A stretch of 64,000 nt of DNA. Source: Streptomyces qaidamensis (GTDB lineage Bacteria; Actinomycetota; Actinomycetes; Streptomycetales; Streptomycetaceae). Both the position numbers and the translations under genes were made by a program. The stretch lies in contig NZ_CP015098.1 of assembly GCF_001611795.1 (NCBI RefSeq), forward strand, positions 7,192,001 through 7,256,000, read 5' to 3'. Below, one piece after another: positions 61,492 through 64,000 of this stretch. Within the stretch, counting starts at the first letter, position 1, and every line of letters starts with the position of its first letter. Under the pieces are notes generated by a model, which saw only the letters and a program-made list of their open reading frames with translations, was not told the DNA's origin and did not search any database.

Positions 61492-61728
61492 TCACGCCTC
61501 GTGGTGCTCCGACAGCCCCGGCCAGTCGTCCGGCCCGCCGCCCTGCCACTCGACGAGGTCGCTCTCCGCGACGTCGGTGACGTACAGGTCGGCCAGGCGC
61601 AGGATCTCGGCGACGTCGTCGGCGTGGGTCGCGACGCCCAGCGGCTCCTCGCCCAGGGTGACCCGGCGCGAGCCGTCCAGGGCGGGGGCGTGAACCACGA
61701 CATGCGGATGCTCGGTGGGAGGTGCCAT
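61492..61728 (-). CDS. Small hypothetical protein
   Basis: A 78-residue acidic protein with alternating strand/helix pattern (HVVVHAPALDGSRRVTL, ADDVAEILRLADLYVTDV, VEWQGGGPDDWPGL). No signal, membrane helix or family is recognised. Start at ATG 61728, because conserved-looking sequence begins there; a longer frame extends upstream but is Arg/Ser-rich. It lies between the catalase and the frameshifted TIGR04222-like gene. Confidence 0.6.
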   Translation of the reverse strand: MAPPTEHPHVVVHAPALDGSRRVTLGEEPLGVATHADDVAEILRLADLYVTDVAESDLVEWQGGGPDDWPGLSEHHEA

Positions 61729-61778
61729 GCCTTCAGGCTGCTGCGAACGGGACCGATCCGCACCCTGGGAACGGCTGG

Positions 61779-61830
61779 CCGTCCGGCGGCGCGAGGCTGG
61801 GCGCGACAGGACGTTCGCGCCGCCGGACGG
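61779..61830. repeat. 16-bp inverted repeat with a shared loop sequence
   Basis: A perfect 16-bp stem around a 20-nt loop that contains GGGCGCGACAGGAC (61799-61812). The same 14-mer occurs in the loop of the hairpin at 63607-63665, so this may be a dispersed palindromic element. Confidence 0.6.
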
Positions 61831-61960
61831 GGTCGGGGGAGAGGGGTGGGTGGTGCTGGGACCGCGGCGGGTGCGACGGGCGCCGGGGCCGGCTTCCCTC
61901 AGGTCGAGAAGCCGGCCCGGGCCCTTCACCACCGCACTGGCTCGCAGCCGCCGCGGTCCG

Positions 61961-62031
61961 CCCTGACCGTGTCCGTGCCCGGGGGACCACCCCTCATCCG
62001 GGTCGCCCCGGGCGGTCGGACACGGTCAGGG
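61961..62031. terminator. Catalase terminator
   Basis: A 15-bp perfect outer stem (61961-61975 with 62017-62031) enclosing an inner 8-bp stem (61977-61984 with 62006-62013), directly after the catalase stop on the minus strand. Confidence 0.75.
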
Positions 62032-62034
62032 GGT

Positions 62035-63492
62035 TCAGTCCTCGCGCAGGGCGCGGACCGCCTCCTCCACGCGCCGCCCGTACTCGGGGTCGGCGGCGTG
62101 GAAGTGCGCGAGGTTCTTCTCGATCACGTCGTCGCGGGAGACCTGGGACAGGCCGCCTGCGATGTTCGCGACCAGGCGGGACCTCTCCTCGGCGGACATC
62201 AGCCGGAACAGCTCGCCGGCCTGGAAGAAGTCGTCGTCCTTGGTGTGCGGGGGCGCCTCGTGGGTGCCCGTGTGGCCGTGCACCGCCAGCGGCGCCGACA
62301 GCGGGCGGCCGGTCTCCACGGGGCCGTCGTAGGAGTTCGGCTCGTAGTTCTTGGCGTGCCGGCCCTGCGGGTTGGCCGCCATGAGGCCGTCCCGGCCGTA
62401 GTTCTGGGCGGTCGTGGCCTTGGGCGCGTTGACGGCCAGCAGCGTGTGGTTGACGCCCAGGCGGTAGCGGTGGGCGTCCGCGTAGGCGAACAGACGGCCC
62501 TGGAGCATCTTGTCGGGGGAGGGGCCGATGCCCGGCACGAAGTTGTTCGGGGAGAACGCGGCCTGCTCGACCTCGGCGAAGACGTTGTCCGGGTTGCGGT
62601 CCAGCACCAGCCGACCCACCCGCCTGAGCGGGTAGTCCCGGTGCGGCCACACCTTGGTCAGGTCGAACGGGTTGAAGCGGTAGTCCGCCGCCTCGGCCGC
62701 CGGCATCAGTTGCACGTGGAGGGTCCAGGACGGGTGCACACCGCGCTCGATGGCCTGGAGCAGGTCCGTCTGGTGCGAGTTCGGGTCCTTGCCCGCGATC
62801 TCGGCGGCCTGTTCGCTGCTCAGGGAGCGGACGCCCTGGTTGGTCTTGAAGTGGTACTTGACGAAGAAGGCCTCGCCCCGGCTGCTGGTCCACTGGTAGG
62901 TGTGCGAGCCGTAGCCGTTCATGTGCCGGTAGGAGGCCGGGATGCCGCGGTCGCCCATCAGCCAGGTCACCTGGTGGGTGGCCTCGGGGGAGTGGGCCCA
63001 GAAGTCCCAGACGTTGTCCGGCTCCTGACGGCCCGTGAACGGGTCCCGCTTCTGCGAGTGGATGAAGTCCGGGAACTTGATGGGGTCCTTGATGAAGAAC
63101 ACCGGGGTGTTGTTCCCGACGAGGTCGTAATTGCCCTCCTCGGTGTAGAACTTCACCGCGAAACCGCGCGGGTCGCGCACCGCGTCCGCGCCGCCGAGCG
63201 AGTCGGCGACGGTCGAGAAGCGCACGAACACCTCGGTGCGCTTGCCGACCGCGCTGAGGAAGTCGGCCTGGGTGAAGTCCGTGACGTCGTCGGTCACTTC
63301 GAAGTGGCCGTACGCGCCCGAGCCGCGGGCGTGCACGACGCGCTCCGGGATGCGCTCGCGGTTGAAGCGCGCCAGCTTCTCCAGCAGATGCTGGTCCTGG
63401 AGCAGGAGCGGGCCGCCGACACCGGCGGTGGCGGAGTTCTGGTTGTCGGCGACGGGGGCGCCGGACTCGGTGGTGAGCACGCGCTGCGACAT
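62035..63492 (-). CDS. katA: Monofunctional haem catalase (small-subunit, clade 3)
   Basis: A 485-residue catalase converting hydrogen peroxide to water and oxygen. Catalytic His54 lies in RVVHARGSGAYG, the distal Asn in NYDLVGNNTPVFF and the proximal haem-ligand Tyr in RLFAYADAHRYRLG near residue 337. Length fits small-subunit catalases. The ATG at 63492 is followed directly by the conserved start. A perfect palindrome (63517-63534) lies 24 nt upstream of the start. It shares its region and similar operator with glyoxylate genes, which suits detoxification of peroxide from urate or glycolate oxidation. Confidence 0.95.
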   Translation of the reverse strand: MSQRVLTTESGAPVADNQNSATAGVGGPLLLQDQHLLEKLARFNRERIPERVVHARGSGAYGHFEVTDDVTDFTQADFLSAVGKRTEVFVRFSTVADSLGGADAVRDPRGFAVKFYTEEGNYDLVGNNTPVFFIKDPIKFPDFIHSQKRDPFTGRQEPDNVWDFWAHSPEATHQVTWLMGDRGIPASYRHMNGYGSHTYQWTSSRGEAFFVKYHFKTNQGVRSLSSEQAAEIAGKDPNSHQTDLLQAIERGVHPSWTLHVQLMPAAEAADYRFNPFDLTKVWPHRDYPLRRVGRLVLDRNPDNVFAEVEQAAFSPNNFVPGIGPSPDKMLQGRLFAYADAHRYRLGVNHTLLAVNAPKATTAQNYGRDGLMAANPQGRHAKNYEPNSYDGPVETGRPLSAPLAVHGHTGTHEAPPHTKDDDFFQAGELFRLMSAEERSRLVANIAGGLSQVSRDDVIEKNLAHFHAADPEYGRRVEEAVRALRED

Positions 63493-63516
63493 CGTGACCT
63501 TCCGTACGAGAGGGCA

Positions 63517-63534
63517 GCGGAAATACGTTTCCGC
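63517..63534. promoter_or_regulatory. 18-bp palindrome in the catalase promoter region
   Basis: GCGGAAATACGTTTCCGC is a perfect palindrome 24-42 nt upstream of the catalase start. It shares the GGAA/TTCC half-site style of the gcl operator, arranged in the opposite orientation. Confidence 0.55.
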
Positions 63535-63606
63535 TTTGTGGAGCCTAGGGTCGGGGTGAGCGAGCTGAGTGTCAACAATTTGTTGAAGCAGTGGGCATGG
63601 CTGGTT

Positions 63607-63665
63607 CCGGGCGGCGCCGCCGCTTTGGGCGCGACAGGACAGATGTCAGCGGCGGCACCGCCCGG
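63607..63665. terminator. Terminator of the tartronate-semialdehyde reductase gene
   Basis: An 18-bp stem with one mismatch (63607-63624 with 63648-63665) and a 23-nt loop, directly after the stop of the minus-strand reductase gene (63688). The loop holds the GGGCGCGACAGGAC 14-mer. Confidence 0.7.
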
Positions 63666-63687
63666 GGATCGGGGCCCCTGGTGGGAA

Positions 63688-64000
63688 TCAGATCTGTGCG
63701 CCGGAGAGCCGCTCGACGGCCCTCAGCAGCGCCGAGTGGTCCAGGCCGCCGTCGCCCTGCGCACGCAGGGACGCGACCAGCTGGGCGACCACGGCGCCGA
63801 CGGGCAGGGCCGCGCCGACATTGCGGGCGGCGTCCGTGACGATGCCCATGTCCTTGTGGTGCAGGTCGATCCGGAAGCCCGGCTTGAAGTCCCGGCCGAG
63901 GAAGTTGTCCTTCTTGCGGGTCAGCACGGTCGAGCCGGCGAGCCCGCCGCCCAGGACGTCCAGGGCCGCCTTCAGGTCCACGCCGGACTTCTCCAGGAAG
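63688..64000 (-). CDS. glxR: 2-hydroxy-3-oxopropionate (tartronate semialdehyde) reductase, C-terminal part
   Basis: The frame runs off the right edge, so only about 104 C-terminal residues are visible. LEKSGVDLKAALDVLGGGLAG, FRIDLHHKDMGIVTDAARNVG and LPVGAVVAQLVASLRAQGDGGLDHSALL are the helical C-terminal blocks of beta-hydroxyacid dehydrogenases; the K-D pair in LHHKDMG is the conserved substrate/catalytic region. It reduces tartronate semialdehyde, the product of Gcl, to glycerate with NAD(P)H. Family context (gcl nearby) supports the specific call over other 3-hydroxyacid dehydrogenases. Confidence 0.85.
   Translation of the reverse strand, partial: FLEKSGVDLKAALDVLGGGLAGSTVLTRKKDNFLGRDFKPGFRIDLHHKDMGIVTDAARNVGAALPVGAVVAQLVASLRAQGDGGLDHSALLRAVERLSGAQI

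Larger units (their letters stand above)
61729..62034. other. Intergenic region with palindromes
   Basis: The gap contains a perfect 16-bp inverted repeat (61779-61794 with 61815-61830) and the catalase terminator (61961-62031). No gene is supported in it. Confidence 0.5.

Overview
The window is high-GC actinobacterial DNA, almost certainly from a Streptomyces chromosome. Coding frames carry strong GC3 bias, GTG starts are frequent, and several genes appear to be transcribed leaderless from a TANNNT box 6-7 nt before the start codon. The gene families are also typical of the genus: DUF3040, LAL and GAF-LuxR regulators, an SGT-like trypsin, AbfB-tailed GH43, and a TIGR04222-like membrane protein. 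Assignments rest on reading motifs in the translated sequence; no database search was run.

Layout. 1-2107: the end of a GmhB-like HAD protein and a GT9 glycosyltransferase, separated by a repeat-rich spacer. 2123-5972 (minus): DUF3040 protein, polysaccharide pyruvyl transferase, secreted GH43 arabinofuranosidase, methyltransferase. 6037-12272: a LacI repressor divergent from an alpha-glucoside ABC transporter operon ending in a GH13 alpha-glucosidase. 12310-19368: AraC-type regulator, VOC protein, DHA2 efflux pump, pntAB transhydrogenase, zinc metallopeptidase. 19443-25963 (minus): argG behind an ARG-box-like palindrome, then meaB, mutB and mutA of methylmalonyl-CoA mutase. 26317-26823: RsbW-like ATP-binding protein. 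26840-35739: an uncharacterised membrane/glycan locus (GT-C-like membrane protein, cytochrome b-molybdopterin fusion, small membrane protein, methyltransferase, DUF2064 and GT2 transferases, two-component system, epimerase).

35865-38399: flavodoxin-like protein, MarR-GNAT fusion, isochorismatase. 38553-38863: a broken nucleotidyltransferase-fold gene. 39136-47031: the most notable region, a four-gene cassette of an alpha/beta-hydrolase, a trypsin-like protease with an N-terminal effector-associated-type domain, a P-loop ATPase with the same N-terminal domain, and a 1467-residue STAND-type ATPase fused to an LCAT-like lipase. A degraded CHAT-protease fragment follows directly in the same reading frame. 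This has the composition of an NTP-dependent conflict (defence or programmed-death) system. 47453-48568: an AlkZ-like DNA glycosylase behind duplicated 56-bp repeats holding a palindrome.

48669-52516: secreted trypsin and a LAL activator, with a candidate activator site at the trypsin promoter. 52721-56932: GAF-LuxR regulator divergent from two acyl-CoA synthetases. 56956-58627: GNAT protein and a zinc-ribbon protein with a 36-bp tandem repeat. 58837-64000: glyoxylate carboligase, catalase and the end of tartronate-semialdehyde reductase, a glyoxylate/allantoin-type module with GGAA/TTCC palindromes at two promoters. Between them lie a twice-frameshifted TIGR04222-like gene and a small hypothetical gene. 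Strong hairpins separate most transcription units. No tRNA, rRNA, CRISPR array, insertion sequence or phage gene was seen.
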